Part shown: positions 1 through 9,388 of the stretch, piece by piece | Position numbering within the stretch: position 1 is the first letter of the stretch | Layout of the letters: the number at the start of each line of letters is the position of its first letter | Origin: Verrucomicrobiota bacterium | Lineage (GTDB): Bacteria; Verrucomicrobiota; Verrucomicrobiia; Verrucomicrobiales; Akkermansiaceae | Assembly: GCA_027619375.1 (NCBI GenBank) | Contig: JAQCFL010000013.1 | Coordinates: 1 to 32,580 of the forward strand | Reading direction: 5' to 3' | Length of the DNA stretch: 32,580 nucleotides | The notes under the pieces: generated by a model | Seen by the model: only the letters and a program-made list of their open reading frames with translations | What the model was told of the DNA's origin: nothing | Databases searched by the model: none | Position numbers and translations under genes: made by a program

Positions 1-1
1 C

Positions 2-286
2 GACACCAGCGGCGAGATCCTGCTCAGCGGTGATCCGGCGTTGGATGGGCCGGTGACCGATGCCATCGATATGATTCGAAAGCTGGCGGCGAGTGAACGC
101 GTCGAGCAGGTTTTCGTCCGCCACGTCTTTCGATTCTGGATGGGGCGCAACGAAACCATCAACGACGCACCAATTCTTCAGGAGGCCCACCTTGCCTACA
201 AGGACAGCGGAGGCAGCATGAAAGCCCTGTTGGTATCGCTGCTCACCTCCGACGCCTTTCTTTATCGCAAGGTTCCCACGGAATAG
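2..286 (+). CDS. C-terminal end of a DUF1592/DUF1588/DUF1585-type (planctomycete-like) protein, 5' truncated
   Basis: This reading frame is open from the first bases of the window and stops with TAG at 284-286, so only the last 94 residues are seen. The stretch RHVFRFWMGRNE, then an acidic linker, then LLVSLLTSDAFLYRKV is the typical DUF1585 ending of large exported proteins of Planctomycetes and Verrucomicrobia that often carry a cytochrome c domain upstream. Their biochemical role is unproven; they are usually encoded beside a DUF1552 or DUF1501 partner. The start lies outside the window. The downstream gene is on the same strand but 218 bases away, so it is probably a separate transcription unit. 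Family assignment rests on the C-terminal motif only. Confidence 0.75.
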   Translation, partial: DTSGEILLSGDPALDGPVTDAIDMIRKLAASERVEQVFVRHVFRFWMGRNETINDAPILQEAHLAYKDSGGSMKALLVSLLTSDAFLYRKVPTE

Positions 287-504
287 GAGGCGGGGGGAAT
301 TCCGGCAAGGGGACCGGCTCCCGGAACGCACGGCCCGTTTCCCCGGCGAAATCGGCCCCCTTCAATCCGCCCGCCCGGCAGCTGACCGGCCTCACTAGGC
401 AACCATTTTTTCTAGATCTGACCCAATAAAATGGGTGTCCCTGCGGCCAATCGGAGATAGATTCGGTGGGATTGGAAGGAATTGGGACACTTTTCCGAAG
501 CCGC
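287..504. other. intergenic spacer with a weak A/T-rich dyad
   Basis: No coding frame is supported here. A 7-base inverted repeat, CCATTTT at 403-409 and AAAATGG at 428-434, surrounds the only A/T-rich patch. It could be a weak bidirectional terminator or a promoter region for the next gene, but neither is clear. GGAAGGA at 474-480 is too far from the ATG at 505 to be its ribosome binding site. Confidence 0.3.
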
Positions 505-3500
505 ATGAATACCCGCCCGCAAGCATCCAATTCCGTGGAATGTCGTTCCCTACGTGGGTTTGTCTTGATCGTCACCGTGTCGCTGTTGGTGCTGCTGGCC
601 CTGGTGGCGGTGGGCTTGCTGAGCCTCTCCACGGTGACGGTGCGCAGTGCCACGCAGGGTGGGGCGCAGGCGGAGGCGCAGGCCAACGCCCGTCTTGCCT
701 TGCAGCTGGCCATCGGTGAGTTGCAACGGCAGGCCGGAGTGGACACGCGGGTCAGCGCCCGGGCCGACATTCTTGACGAAAACCACCCGCCGGTCCTCGG
801 GGTTTGGAAGAGCTGGGAAGGGACCGATCACGAGACGAGAGGTCCCTTTGCCGGGCGCCCGGTGTCGCCCGGCGACTACCAGGCGGCCAAAGAAAAGCGC
901 TTCGTGGCCTGGCTGACCTCCTCCAACAGCGTTGATCCCGAGACCCTGCCGGACACCACCAGAGGCACCGGCAAAGTGGCTCTGGTCGGGACTGGCTCGC
1001 TTGGCGACGATGCGGAACGCGAAAAACTCCAGATTCACCTGGCCCCGACACCAGTCCACTCGGGGCGCCTGACGGGAGGTCTGGCCTGGTGGATCGGTGG
1101 CGAAAACCAGAAGGCCCGGCTTCCTCGCCCACACGCCCCCGACAACGACAGCCCGGCGGGATGGGCGGCGCTCGCCAAGTCGCATGCCGTCGCCGACCCG
1201 GAGCCGTTCCACCTCGAATCATTGCTGGACAACCCCGCGCCGGCGGACAAGGCGATCACCTTGCACCAGGCCGATCTGATTGCCTCCGCGGACACGGAGG
1301 CGGCATCACGGCAATTTTTTCACGACCTCTCCGCGGTTTCGGTCGGACTTCTGACCAACACGGCCACTGGTGGATGGCGCAAGGACCTCTCGCTGCTGAC
1401 CGAAAGTTGGGACAAGCAGCCGACCTCACGGCTTCCCCTCTTCCGCCTCACCCCCGCGGAAAATTTCCAGGCCAGCCGGCCCACCCCAGGCACCGCGGTT
1501 CCGGCGGGCTCAATGCTCTACCCCTGGGCCCAATACCGCGGCGGGGACACGATCCCTATCTATCAGCACGGCCCGGTCACCAGCTGGGCAAACCTCGTCG
1601 ACTACGCCACCTTCTACAAGCGCGTCACCGCCACCAACAACGGCCGGTTCACGGCATCGCCTTATGCGATCTCGATCGGCGGAGACAGCTACAACTTTCT
1701 CCACAAGGTGCGCATTCTGCCGGTCATCGCGCGCATGCATTGGGTGTTTTCGCACAGCGCGGCTCCCTCCAGCACCGGGGATGCCCGCCAGCTGGAACCG
1801 AGACTGTTGTTGACCCCGGCGATCACGATGTGGAACCCCTACAACGTGGAGATCAGCGTGCCCTCCATGTCCTTCGGCATCCCGAGGCCGTTGCCCGTCG
1901 CCCTTCGCTACTCCATCGATGGCCGGGCCAACAGCAACTACAACGCCCTGATGTCGGGTAGCAGCAACAACACGCCGTCGCTCGGCTCCGGCAATCTGAA
2001 TTACTCGATCAATACGCTCTTCACCCTCAAACCCGGCGAGTCCCAGATCTTCAGCCCCGAGTCCACCACCCCGGTGAATCATGGCTCCTCGATCACCCTG
2101 AAACCCGGCTACCGCAGTGGCGGCGGCCATTCCTTCCCGATCAGGAACAACCGCGGCGATCTCGTGCTTGGCATGCCCGCTTCCACCACCATCAAGGCCG
2201 ACGCCAAGTTCGACACGGTTTACACGGACCGGGGCAGGGACGGGGTCGGGATCTACCTCGATGTGTCCACCCTCGGAGCCCACGCCCTCGCCTATCGGAT
2301 GGTTTATACTCCGGATGTTGCCGACGTCGTTTACAAACCGCTGAGGAATCTCGCCTCGGCAAGCCTCGCCGAATCCCTGGCCAATCCGGTCCCTTTCCTC
2401 TCGACCATTTTCGGAGCGCGCACGGCCAGCCGGACCCACCTCGCCGCCAAGGGTTTCGTGCAGTCCAGCCCCTTTGTCAATTACACCAACATGGGCTTCA
2501 AGGACCTCGCCGACATCGGGCGCCACTACGGCGGCACCGGCCACCCGGTCAACTCCCCCTTCGACTACAGCTTCGTCAAGAATGCGGCCGGAGGCGACAG
2601 CCAACTGCCCAATGCCAGCGACACCACCAACCGCGGCTACATCGTGACGGGCTTCACCGCCGCCGACGGTCTCTCACGCTGCGTGATCGGGGAACTGCCC
2701 TGCCAGCCCCTCGCCTCACTCGGCGAACTCGTCAACTGGGACCTGCGCTACGAAAACTCGGTCCCACCCTTCGCGATCAACCTGATCGGCAACTCCGACG
2801 CCACCCCGCTGTTGCCCGCCAACGCGGTGGTCAACTCGGTCGATGCCCGATTTGGAGAGAACCTCCAGCATGACGATTCCTACTGCGCCAACCACGTCCT
2901 TTTCGATGACTGGTTCGTCTCCTCCATCACCCCGGCTCCCACCCACTTCGGCCGATCCGGCCGGACTCAGGAGGAGAACTACACCGACTTCATCACCGGC
3001 AAGACCCCTCTGGCCAACCGCGCCTATCGGCCGATCCTCGAGGACCGGCTCTCCACGGCCGGGAACGATCCCCGCGCCCGCGAACTCTACACCGAACGGG
3101 TCGCGAAGCCCGATTCATGGAAAACCATCGCCTCGCGGCTCGAAGTGGAGGGCATGTTCAACGTCAACTCCACCTCCGTCACTGCGTGGCGCGCCCTGCT
3201 CGGCCACGTCCGCAACCAACGCGTCGCCTACAGCAGCGTGTCCTCCCGGAGCTGGCAGACGGACCTCTCGGACGAGTCCGATCATGTCTTGAGCCGCTTC
3301 AGCATTGCCGGGGACAGCGAGGCCGGCACGCCCGGCACTTCCGGGACCTTCCCCGAGGCCACCGAGTTCGCCGGATACCGCACCGTCGATGGGTATTTCC
3401 TCGATGCCATGGCGGAGGAAATCGTAAAACAGGTCCGCGCCCGCGGGCCGTTCCTGTCACTCGCCGAGTTCGTCAACCGCCAGCTCTCCTCCGGCGACCT

Positions 3501-3957
3501 CGCCCTGGCCGGCACCATCCAGGCCGCCCTGAATGAGTTGGCCAAGTCCTCCCCCACCAACTTGTTTGCCGATCTCGAAGCCCTCTCCACGACGGCCATG
3601 GCGCAACCCGAACGCCCCGACCTTGCCGAATACAAGTTCCCCGAGGCGGCGGCAGGCAGCAGTGGTTATGGTCTGCCCGGTTGGACCCGCCAGGCGGACA
3701 TTCTGCGCCCGCTCGCGCCGATCCTCTCGGCCCGCGACGACACCTTCACGATCCGCGCCTACGGCGATGCCCGCAGTGCCGAGGGCGCCATTCTCGCCCG
3801 GGCCGTCTGCGAAGCGGTCGTCCGCCGCACCCGCGAATTCGTCGATCCCGCCGAGGCCGCCGATCTCACCACCGCCCCGGTCCTCCCCGCCAACCGAAGC
3901 TTCGGCCGCCGCTTCGATCTCCTCTCCTTCCGCTGGCTCACCGCAGATGAGGTGTGA
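505..3957 (+). CDS. Verru_Chthon cassette protein A (large pseudopilin-like exported protein)
   Basis: The 1150-residue product begins with a prepilin-like N-terminus: a short polar leader, then RGFVLIVTVSLLVLL and a hydrophobic helix of about 25 residues, followed by a helical stretch rich in Ala and Gln (QGGAQAEAQANARLALQLA) that ends in IGELQRQAG. This resembles pseudopilins, and the length and the long body rich in Pro, Ser, Thr and Asn fit the Verru_Chthon cassette protein A family (TIGR02600). The family is usually encoded with smaller pseudopilin-like proteins B, C and D; none of these is seen here. A GTG at 466 would add 13 residues without a leader; the ATG at 505 gives the usual short leader and is preferred. 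Function is unknown; secretion or surface-appendage assembly is an inference from the pilin-like helix. Confidence 0.8.
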   Translation: MNTRPQASNSVECRSLRGFVLIVTVSLLVLLALVAVGLLSLSTVTVRSATQGGAQAEAQANARLALQLAIGELQRQAGVDTRVSARADILDENHPPVLGVWKSWEGTDHETRGPFAGRPVSPGDYQAAKEKRFVAWLTSSNSVDPETLPDTTRGTGKVALVGTGSLGDDAEREKLQIHLAPTPVHSGRLTGGLAWWIGGENQKARLPRPHAPDNDSPAGWAALAKSHAVADPEPFHLESLLDNPAPADKAITLHQADLIASADTEAASRQFFHDLSAVSVGLLTNTATGGWRKDLSLLTESWDKQPTSRLPLFRLTPAENFQASRPTPGTAVPAGSMLYPWAQYRGGDTIPIYQHGPVTSWANLVDYATFYKRVTATNNGRFTASPYAISIGGDSYNFLHKVRILPVIARMHWVFSHSAAPSSTGDARQLEPRLLLTPAITMWNPYNVEISVPSMSFGIPRPLPVALRYSIDGRANSNYNALMSGSSNNTPSLGSGNLNYSINTLFTLKPGESQIFSPESTTPVNHGSSITLKPGYRSGGGHSFPIRNNRGDLVLGMPASTTIKADAKFDTVYTDRGRDGVGIYLDVSTLGAHALAYRMVYTPDVADVVYKPLRNLASASLAESLANPVPFLSTIFGARTASRTHLAAKGFVQSSPFVNYTNMGFKDLADIGRHYGGTGHPVNSPFDYSFVKNAAGGDSQLPNASDTTNRGYIVTGFTAADGLSRCVIGELPCQPLASLGELVNWDLRYENSVPPFAINLIGNSDATPLLPANAVVNSVDARFGENLQHDDSYCANHVLFDDWFVSSITPAPTHFGRSGRTQEENYTDFITGKTPLANRAYRPILEDRLSTAGNDPRARELYTERVAKPDSWKTIASRLEVEGMFNVNSTSVTAWRALLGHVRNQRVAYSSVSSRSWQTDLSDESDHVLSRFSIAGDSEAGTPGTSGTFPEATEFAGYRTVDGYFLDAMAEEIVKQVRARGPFLSLAEFVNRQLSSGDLALAGTIQAALNELAKSSPTNLFADLEALSTTAMAQPERPDLAEYKFPEAAAGSSGYGLPGWTRQADILRPLAPILSARDDTFTIRAYGDARSAEGAILARAVCEAVVRRTREFVDPAEAADLTTAPVLPANRSFGRRFDLLSFRWLTADEV

Positions 3958-4037
3958 TGAATAGTGAATTGAGATTGTTGAAGGGAAGCGCAGGCGTCGG
4001 CTTCGAAGATCAATAGCCAACAGTCAACAACCAGAAC

Positions 4038-4730
4038 GTGAAACTCCTCCTCACCCTCCTCGCCATTTCTACCGCGGTCTCCTTCGCGCAGAAGGCCCCC
4101 GAACGCACCTGCCGCATCCTCTTTCTCGATGGTCCGGATGCGGCACCCGAAACCCTCCACCTCTTCGACGGTGCCACCTCCCGCGAGGTCGATCTGCCGC
4201 GGATGAATTTCTCCAAGATCTACGAATTGCGCCCGGGGAACCTCACCCTGCACCTCCTGTCCGCCCCCTTGGACGATCCGGAACTGGTTCCGCCCGGAGC
4301 CCCGTCCGTCACGGTCTCCGAAGGCGTCACCGACTTTTATCTGCTCCTCACCAGTGACCCCGCCAACAAGGTCGCCCCGGTCCGCATGCAGGTCATCAAG
4401 ACCGGCTCCGAGCACCTCAAGCGTGGCCAGATGCTCTGGTTCAACCTGACAAAGAACACCATCGGCGGCATGGTCGGATCCGAGAAGCTCGTCCTCAATC
4501 CCAACTCCCGGGTGACCCTCGACCCGCCGGCTCGGGGCAACGGCAACTACCCGGTCAAGCTCTCCTTCCGGATCGTCGGCAAGGAGCCGCTCTATCCACT
4601 CTGCGAGACCCAGTGGCGCCACGACCCGCGAAGCCGCAGCGTCGCCTTTGTCATCACCGAACGGGGCATCCGCACTCCCCGGGTCCTCGTCTTCCCAGAC
4701 TACCGCGAAGAACCGCCCAAGACGCCGTGA
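4038..4730 (+). CDS. secreted protein of unknown function following Verru_Chthon A
   Basis: A 230-residue protein starting at GTG 4038 with a clear signal peptide (KLLLTLLAISTAVSFA, cleavage probably after SFA). The mature part alternates short hydrophobic and polar stretches, as in a beta-rich periplasmic or surface protein, and has no catalytic motif that I recognise. It lies 80 bases downstream of the Verru_Chthon A gene on the same strand, so co-transcription and a shared role are plausible. The C-terminus ends in a Pro/Lys-rich tail. I do not recognise the family. Confidence 0.7.
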   Translation: MKLLLTLLAISTAVSFAQKAPERTCRILFLDGPDAAPETLHLFDGATSREVDLPRMNFSKIYELRPGNLTLHLLSAPLDDPELVPPGAPSVTVSEGVTDFYLLLTSDPANKVAPVRMQVIKTGSEHLKRGQMLWFNLTKNTIGGMVGSEKLVLNPNSRVTLDPPARGNGNYPVKLSFRIVGKEPLYPLCETQWRHDPRSRSVAFVITERGIRTPRVLVFPDYREEPPKTP

Positions 4731-4887
4731 GCGACAACGCCATGGACCACAGGACAATCATCCCGGAGGGACATCCTGACGCTGAAAACCTGGAGGAGTC
4801 CACCGTGGCGCCATCGGGACGCGGCGGCTTGCCGCAATTCCCCGCCCCAACGGTGAGGCGGCCCGGATGTCCCCTCGCCGCAGTGCC
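4731..4887. other. convergent intergenic region with a 9-bp inverted repeat
   Basis: The spacer between two convergent genes holds GGGACATCC at 4768-4776 and its exact complement GGATGTCCC at 4865-4873, 88 bases apart. A small dyad GCGGC-TT-GCCGC lies between them. There is no T-run, so this is not a classical intrinsic terminator, although a bidirectional terminator or a decayed repeat is possible. Confidence 0.3.
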
Positions 4888-5829
4888 TCACGGCGTCTCG
4901 ATGAGCTTCTTCATCCCCTCCGCCAGCGCCTCCCCGACGAGAAAATAACTCTCCGCGTTCCCAAACCAGTGATGTCCGTGGCTGACATTCGGCGACAGAT
5001 CCTTGGGCCGGGCAAAGGCCGTGGTGGGCACAAAGAGGGCATGGGGAATCTTCTCCGCCCCGGCACGCTGCGCCTGCCGGAAGAGGTCCATTCCGCTGCC
5101 TTCCTTCGCGGGCCCGGTGTTGCCCAACTCTCCGATGACCATGGGCAGGTTCGGCGACTTGAACTCCGCACGCACGTCCTTGGCCAGATTGACGAGATTC
5201 TTCGCGTACTCCTCCGTCGCCTCCTTTGAAATCATGTCGTTCCACCCCTGCATCCAGACCAAGCCGCAAAATTCGTACTTCGCATCGCCCAAGTCCGCCA
5301 GGGCCGCGCGTGCCTCCTGGATCATCTGCGTGTAATACGGACCGGTTTCCCCCCCCGAGCTGGGCGGCCGGAAGTCCTTGTGCAGGCTCTTCCCACCCCA
5401 TGCCGTCTTGATGAGGAGCACCGGTTCATCAAGGAAGTCCCCCATCACATGACCAAACTCCAGCTCCGGCCCGATATGGCTGGACCCGCCGTACCCCGTG
5501 TAACCGATCGTCAAGCCGCCCTTCCGGACCTGCCCGCCTGCCTTGAAGGTGATGACTACGTCGTCCCGCACCACCCAGTTCCCCTGCGCATCGCGCAGGT
5601 GCTTCATGCGCTCCTTGCTCACCGAATGCTCCATCGACCAGACCAGATTGCCCTGGCCGCAGTTGTAACCCTTCGGATCGTCCATCGAAACGACCCCCTG
5701 CCCCTCCATGTTCGACTGCCCCGCCAGCAAAAAGACTTTGACCGGACCCTTGGGTGTGACCGCGTCCCCCGCCACCGCCGGTCCGATCAGGAGCATCACG
5801 GCTGCCACGAGGAGAGTATGTTGGTTCAT
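4888..5829 (-). CDS. secreted sialate O-acetylesterase-like SGNH esterase (SASA/DUF303 family)
   Basis: The 313-residue product has a signal peptide (LLVAAVMLLIGPAVAGD). Block I is LLAGQSNMEGQG, with the nucleophilic Ser in GQSNM; an oxyanion-type region follows around GYTGYGGSSHIGPE. A further block is VWMQGWNDM, and the C-terminal catalytic region is SHGHHWFGNAESYF, supplying a His. These match carbohydrate acetylesterases that remove O-acetyl groups from sialic acid or plant and algal polysaccharides; the true substrate is unknown. The frame is open 46 codons further upstream, but those codons look non-coding, and the ATG at 5829 directly precedes the signal peptide. Its neighbours do not form an operon with it: one gene is convergent, the other divergent. 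Confidence 0.85.
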   Translation of the reverse strand: MNQHTLLVAAVMLLIGPAVAGDAVTPKGPVKVFLLAGQSNMEGQGVVSMDDPKGYNCGQGNLVWSMEHSVSKERMKHLRDAQGNWVVRDDVVITFKAGGQVRKGGLTIGYTGYGGSSHIGPELEFGHVMGDFLDEPVLLIKTAWGGKSLHKDFRPPSSGGETGPYYTQMIQEARAALADLGDAKYEFCGLVWMQGWNDMISKEATEEYAKNLVNLAKDVRAEFKSPNLPMVIGELGNTGPAKEGSGMDLFRQAQRAGAEKIPHALFVPTTAFARPKDLSPNVSHGHHWFGNAESYFLVGEALAEGMKKLIETP

Positions 5830-6115
5830 TCCGAATCTACCGCTCCGGACCCACGCCCCTTTCATCCCTCGTTGTCCCAAGGGCTCCTTCTCACGGGGAA
5901 AGGCGCGGATGAAGGGAGTCGGTGCCCAAGGCGGGATCCTTCGGCGCGGAAAGGGGACCGGGAGCACATCCCATCATCGTTCCCCCGGCGGCAACACCCG
6001 CGGGTTCCAACGCCTCCAGCCAGCTTCCACTTGACCAAAACCGCCTTGCTTCACCCGGCGCACGGCAGTATTCCCCCTCTGGACCGTTGCGCGGACAATT
6101 TCCCTTCGAGCGATC

Positions 6116-6811
6116 ATGGCATTCAAAAAATTCAAAGCGCGTCTCAGGCGCAAACGCTTGGCAAAGAATTCGATCTCCGTTCGTGGCAACAAGGAATCCC
6201 ACACCTTGGAGAATGAATGGGATGGCTGGCCCATTCCCTCCGAGGGATTGACCGAAGACAGCCTCGTCTATTCGTTCGGGATCGGAAACGACATCGCCTG
6301 GGATCTGGAGATGATGGAACGGTTCAATCTTCAGCTGCACGGATTCGATCCCACTCCCGAATCAATTGCATGGATCAAAACGCAGGATCTGCCGAAGAAT
6401 TTCCAGTTCCACGACGTGGGCCTGTCCAGCGAGGACGGACACCTCTCCGTCTATCCGCCCAAAAAGCCGGGACGCTTCAACTTCACCCAGGAGAAATTGA
6501 ACTACGTCACGGAAGACGGGCACAAGCCCATCAAGATTCCGGTCAAGCGATTGCGCTCCATCATGAATGAGCTGGGGCATGAGATGATCGATGTCCTGAA
6601 AATCGACATCGAAGGCAGCGAGTTCGAAGCCATCCCCGACATCTTCGAATCGAAGTGCCGCTTCGACTATCTCTTGGTCGAGATTCACTATCACTTTCCC
6701 CAACGATCCTTCGAGGCGGGTGTCGATCTGATCAAGCGGATCGAAAAGGAGGGGTTCGCCTGCTTCTACATTTCCGAACGAGGCTACGAATTCGGGTTCA
6801 AGAAAATCTAA
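6116..6811 (+). CDS. FkbM-family methyltransferase
   Basis: A 231-residue protein whose N-terminus is basic (about 13 Arg/Lys in the first 24 residues) with no signal peptide. It has a SAM-binding region with YSFGIGNDIAWDLEM and an acidic residue in LHGFDPTPES, then the family hallmark DVLKIDIEGSEFEAIPD near residues 160-176. FkbM-type enzymes O-methylate sugars or polyketides; in bacteria with LPS they often sit in glycan clusters. The next genes on the same strand are an ABC exporter and a WaaP-like kinase, so a role in decorating a lipid-linked glycan or LPS is a reasonable inference. The substrate cannot be told from sequence. Confidence 0.82.
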   Translation: MAFKKFKARLRRKRLAKNSISVRGNKESHTLENEWDGWPIPSEGLTEDSLVYSFGIGNDIAWDLEMMERFNLQLHGFDPTPESIAWIKTQDLPKNFQFHDVGLSSEDGHLSVYPPKKPGRFNFTQEKLNYVTEDGHKPIKIPVKRLRSIMNELGHEMIDVLKIDIEGSEFEAIPDIFESKCRFDYLLVEIHYHFPQRSFEAGVDLIKRIEKEGFACFYISERGYEFGFKKI

Positions 6812-6885
6812 CGCGTCCCAGCCCACCACTCCGGAGCCGTATTCGGCTTGCCGTTCAGGGGCCGGGCAAAGATGCTGTCCGCCAC

Positions 6886-8673
6886 GTGCTCAGTCGATAC
6901 AAGCCCTACCTGCGCTTCCTGCGCCCCGCCGCGATGCCTTTCGCGATCGGAATCGTCGCAGGCATCGTTTACGGCCTCGCCAGCGGACTCGGCCTGCCCG
7001 CCATGTCCAAGACGATCTTTCCGATCCTCTTCAAAGACCAGGAATCACTGGCCGGTGTCTCCCCATGGTTCCGTGGCGTGGTGGCCACCCTCTTCGGCGA
7101 CGATGAGAGCAAACTGCTCCTCGCCAGCTGCCTGGCCATCCCCCTCATTTTCGTCTTCCGGGCCGCCGGCCAATATCTGAACCTCTACTTCATCCAAAAG
7201 GCCGGCCTGATCGCCCTGGAAGGAGTCCGCGTGGAGGTCTTTGCCAAGCTGCAGCACCTCCCCATGTCCTACTACCAGCGGCACAAATCGGGCGACCTCC
7301 TTTCCCGGGTCGTCAATGACGCCTCCGTCCTCCGCGCCTGCCTCGTGGCCGGTTCCGCCGACCTCGTCACCCAACCCGTCACCCTCCTCGGCGCCCTCAG
7401 CTTCCTCATCTACCTCGCCACCACCAGCAAGGCCTTCCTTGTCGTCCTCGCCGCCCTCGCCTCCATTCCCCTCTGCATCATCCCCATCAGATTGGCCGGC
7501 AAAAAACTGGTCAAACGGGCCCGCCGCGAACAGGCCCTCGTCGGGGAGTTCACCGAATACCTCGCCGAATCCCTCCAATCCCCTCAGGAAATCAGAAGTT
7601 TCAACATGCAGGAGGAACGTTGCGAAGGCTTCAAGGCACGCGTCCAGGAGGTCTTCCGCACCCGCCTCAGCGTGGTCAAATACCAGAGCCTGATTTCCCC
7701 CTCCATCGAAGTGATCGCCGCGTTCGGTTTCGCCGTGGGCCTCTTCCTCGGGGTGAGCAATGGGCTCACCCTCACCGAATTCCTCGCCGTGGCCGTGGCC
7801 CTATTCATCGCCTACGATCCCATCAAAAAACTCGGCCGCCTCAGCGGAGTTCTCAAACAGGGCGGGGCCGCCATCGAACGATTGGAGGAGGTCCTCAACG
7901 AGGTGGACCTCCTTTCCGATCCGGAGGAACCCATGCGACCCGAAAAAATCCGCGGCACGGTGACCTTCCGCGACGTCAACTTCGCCTACGCCGAGTCCCC
8001 CGTGCTGAAGGACATCTCCGTGGAAATCGCCGAGGGCGAGACCATCGGCCTGGTGGGCTCCAGCGGCGCCGGCAAAAGCACCTTCGTCAACCTCATCCCC
8101 CGACTCTACGAGGCGGACTCCGGCAGCGTGGAAGTCAGCGGCCAGGATGTCCGCCAGTGGCGCAAACACGACCTGCGCGATTTGATCGCCTTCGTCCCCC
8201 AACAACCCACCCTCTTCGCCACCAGCATCATCCGGAACATCCGCGTCGGTCGCCCCGATGCCAGCGACGAGGAGGTCCGCGAGGCCGCCCGCATGGCCTA
8301 CGCCGACGACTTCATCCAACAGATGCCCGACGGCTACGAGACCCTCGCAGGCGAACGGGGCAGCCAACTCTCCGGCGGCCAACGACAGCGCATCGCCATC
8401 GCCCGGGCCTTCCTGAAACAAGCCCCCATCCTCATCCTCGACGAAGCCGCCTCCGCCCTCGACTCCGAGAGCGAGGACAAGATCCAGGCCGCCCTCGAAT
8501 CCCTCGTGCAAAACCGCACCACCTTCATCATCGCCCACCGCTTCAGCACCCTCAGTCTCGTCGACCGCATCATCGTCATGGACGCGGGCCGGATCGTCGG
8601 CCTCGGCACCCACGCCACCCTCCTCGACTCCTGCCCCATCTACCGCAACCTCTACGACCGACAGGTCCTCTGA
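6886..8673 (+). CDS. MsbA-like ABC exporter (fused permease and ATPase)
   Basis: The 595-residue protein has an N-terminal transmembrane domain (about residues 18-300, six hydrophobic segments including FAIGIVAGIVYGLASGLGL and FIYLATTSKAFLVVLAAL-like stretches). A cytosolic ATPase follows, with Walker A GSSGAGKST (391-399), Q-loop FVPQQP, signature LSGGQ (about 495), Walker B ILILDEAASALD and H-loop AHRFST. This is the full set for a type IV homodimeric exporter such as MsbA, which flips lipid A-core or other lipids. The frame is open upstream into the preceding gene. GTG 6886, giving MLSRYKPYLRF, is chosen because it starts the amphipathic elbow helix typical of this family. The flanking methyltransferase and kinase support an envelope-lipid substrate, but drug or peptide export is not excluded. 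Confidence 0.88.
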   Translation: MLSRYKPYLRFLRPAAMPFAIGIVAGIVYGLASGLGLPAMSKTIFPILFKDQESLAGVSPWFRGVVATLFGDDESKLLLASCLAIPLIFVFRAAGQYLNLYFIQKAGLIALEGVRVEVFAKLQHLPMSYYQRHKSGDLLSRVVNDASVLRACLVAGSADLVTQPVTLLGALSFLIYLATTSKAFLVVLAALASIPLCIIPIRLAGKKLVKRARREQALVGEFTEYLAESLQSPQEIRSFNMQEERCEGFKARVQEVFRTRLSVVKYQSLISPSIEVIAAFGFAVGLFLGVSNGLTLTEFLAVAVALFIAYDPIKKLGRLSGVLKQGGAAIERLEEVLNEVDLLSDPEEPMRPEKIRGTVTFRDVNFAYAESPVLKDISVEIAEGETIGLVGSSGAGKSTFVNLIPRLYEADSGSVEVSGQDVRQWRKHDLRDLIAFVPQQPTLFATSIIRNIRVGRPDASDEEVREAARMAYADDFIQQMPDGYETLAGERGSQLSGGQRQRIAIARAFLKQAPILILDEAASALDSESEDKIQAALESLVQNRTTFIIAHRFSTLSLVDRIIVMDAGRIVGLGTHATLLDSCPIYRNLYDRQVL

Positions 8674-8737
8674 GCTTGGAGCTCGGCGGGAGAAAAGCCT
8701 TGTGAATCGCTGCCCAGGCAGTTGAGCTGGCCTCCGG

Positions 8738-9379
8738 ATGAGGGAAGACCTGGCCACCTATCTGCGGGAAGGCGTTGTGTTCCACCGCAACGAGAACAAC
8801 GGCGGCCTCATCCTGAAGATGCCCAACGGTCACGCCGTGAAGCTGTTCCCCTCCAAAGGCCTCCTCTTCTCCGGCAGCCGCCGACTCCTCCGCCAAACCA
8901 AGGCCCACAAGCAATGGCGATCGGCGCAACTGCTCAGGTCCCTCGGCCTCAGCACCCCCCCTCCCGTGAAGATCGCCCTGGTGCAACCCTGGAACGAATA
9001 CGAGTGCGCCCTGATCTACGAATTCCAGGAGGATGCCGTTTCGGCACGGGCCTACCTGAAACAGGGCCACCGCTTCGCGTTCTGGGATCACCTCGCGGAG
9101 GATCTCAGCACCATGGCCGCAGCCGGCGTCCTCTTCATCGACTTTCACCTCGGCAATGTCCTCGTCGATCCCGGAGGCAACCTCTGCTGGATCGATCCCG
9201 ACGTGAAACAATCCAAGTCCCTCGTGCGCCGTGAATTCTGGCCACGCTTGGAACGCATGTATCTCAAATATGGTCGCGACGCCATCGAACCGGAAGACTG
9301 GACCTACCTCTGCGCCCGCCTCCGCGAAAAGCTCCCCGCAACCCTCGCCTCCGCCTACCCCCACGAAGCGACCGCCTGA
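8738..9379 (+). CDS. WaaP/Kdo-kinase-like lipopolysaccharide kinase family protein
   Basis: This 213-residue protein has a small protein-kinase-like fold signature: a Lys in the N-lobe (HAVKLF, near residue 34), then VLFIDFHLGNVLVDPGGN and LCWIDPDV. The last two carry the HxxN catalytic-loop pattern and the metal-binding Asp (IDPD) of Kdo/WaaP-type sugar kinases. Such enzymes phosphorylate inner-core heptose or Kdo of LPS. It sits 64 bases after the MsbA-like exporter on the same strand, so the two are probably co-transcribed and act on the same lipid. It is shorter than WaaP (about 265 residues), and the N-lobe is compact. Start ATG 8738 has no strong Shine-Dalgarno. Confidence 0.75.
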   Translation: MREDLATYLREGVVFHRNENNGGLILKMPNGHAVKLFPSKGLLFSGSRRLLRQTKAHKQWRSAQLLRSLGLSTPPPVKIALVQPWNEYECALIYEFQEDAVSARAYLKQGHRFAFWDHLAEDLSTMAAAGVLFIDFHLGNVLVDPGGNLCWIDPDVKQSKSLVRREFWPRLERMYLKYGRDAIEPEDWTYLCARLREKLPATLASAYPHEATA

Positions 9380-9388
9380 GCAGCAGCC

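Noticed and set aside
466-504. GTG start upstream of the Verru_Chthon A ATG
   Set aside because: The 13 extra residues do not look like a leader, and the ATG at 505 gives the normal short pre-helix leader.
6655-6885. Upstream extension of the ABC exporter overlapping the methyltransferase
   Set aside because: The extra residues are Arg/Ser-rich and read from the wrong frame of the methyltransferase; the exporter elbow helix begins at about 6886.
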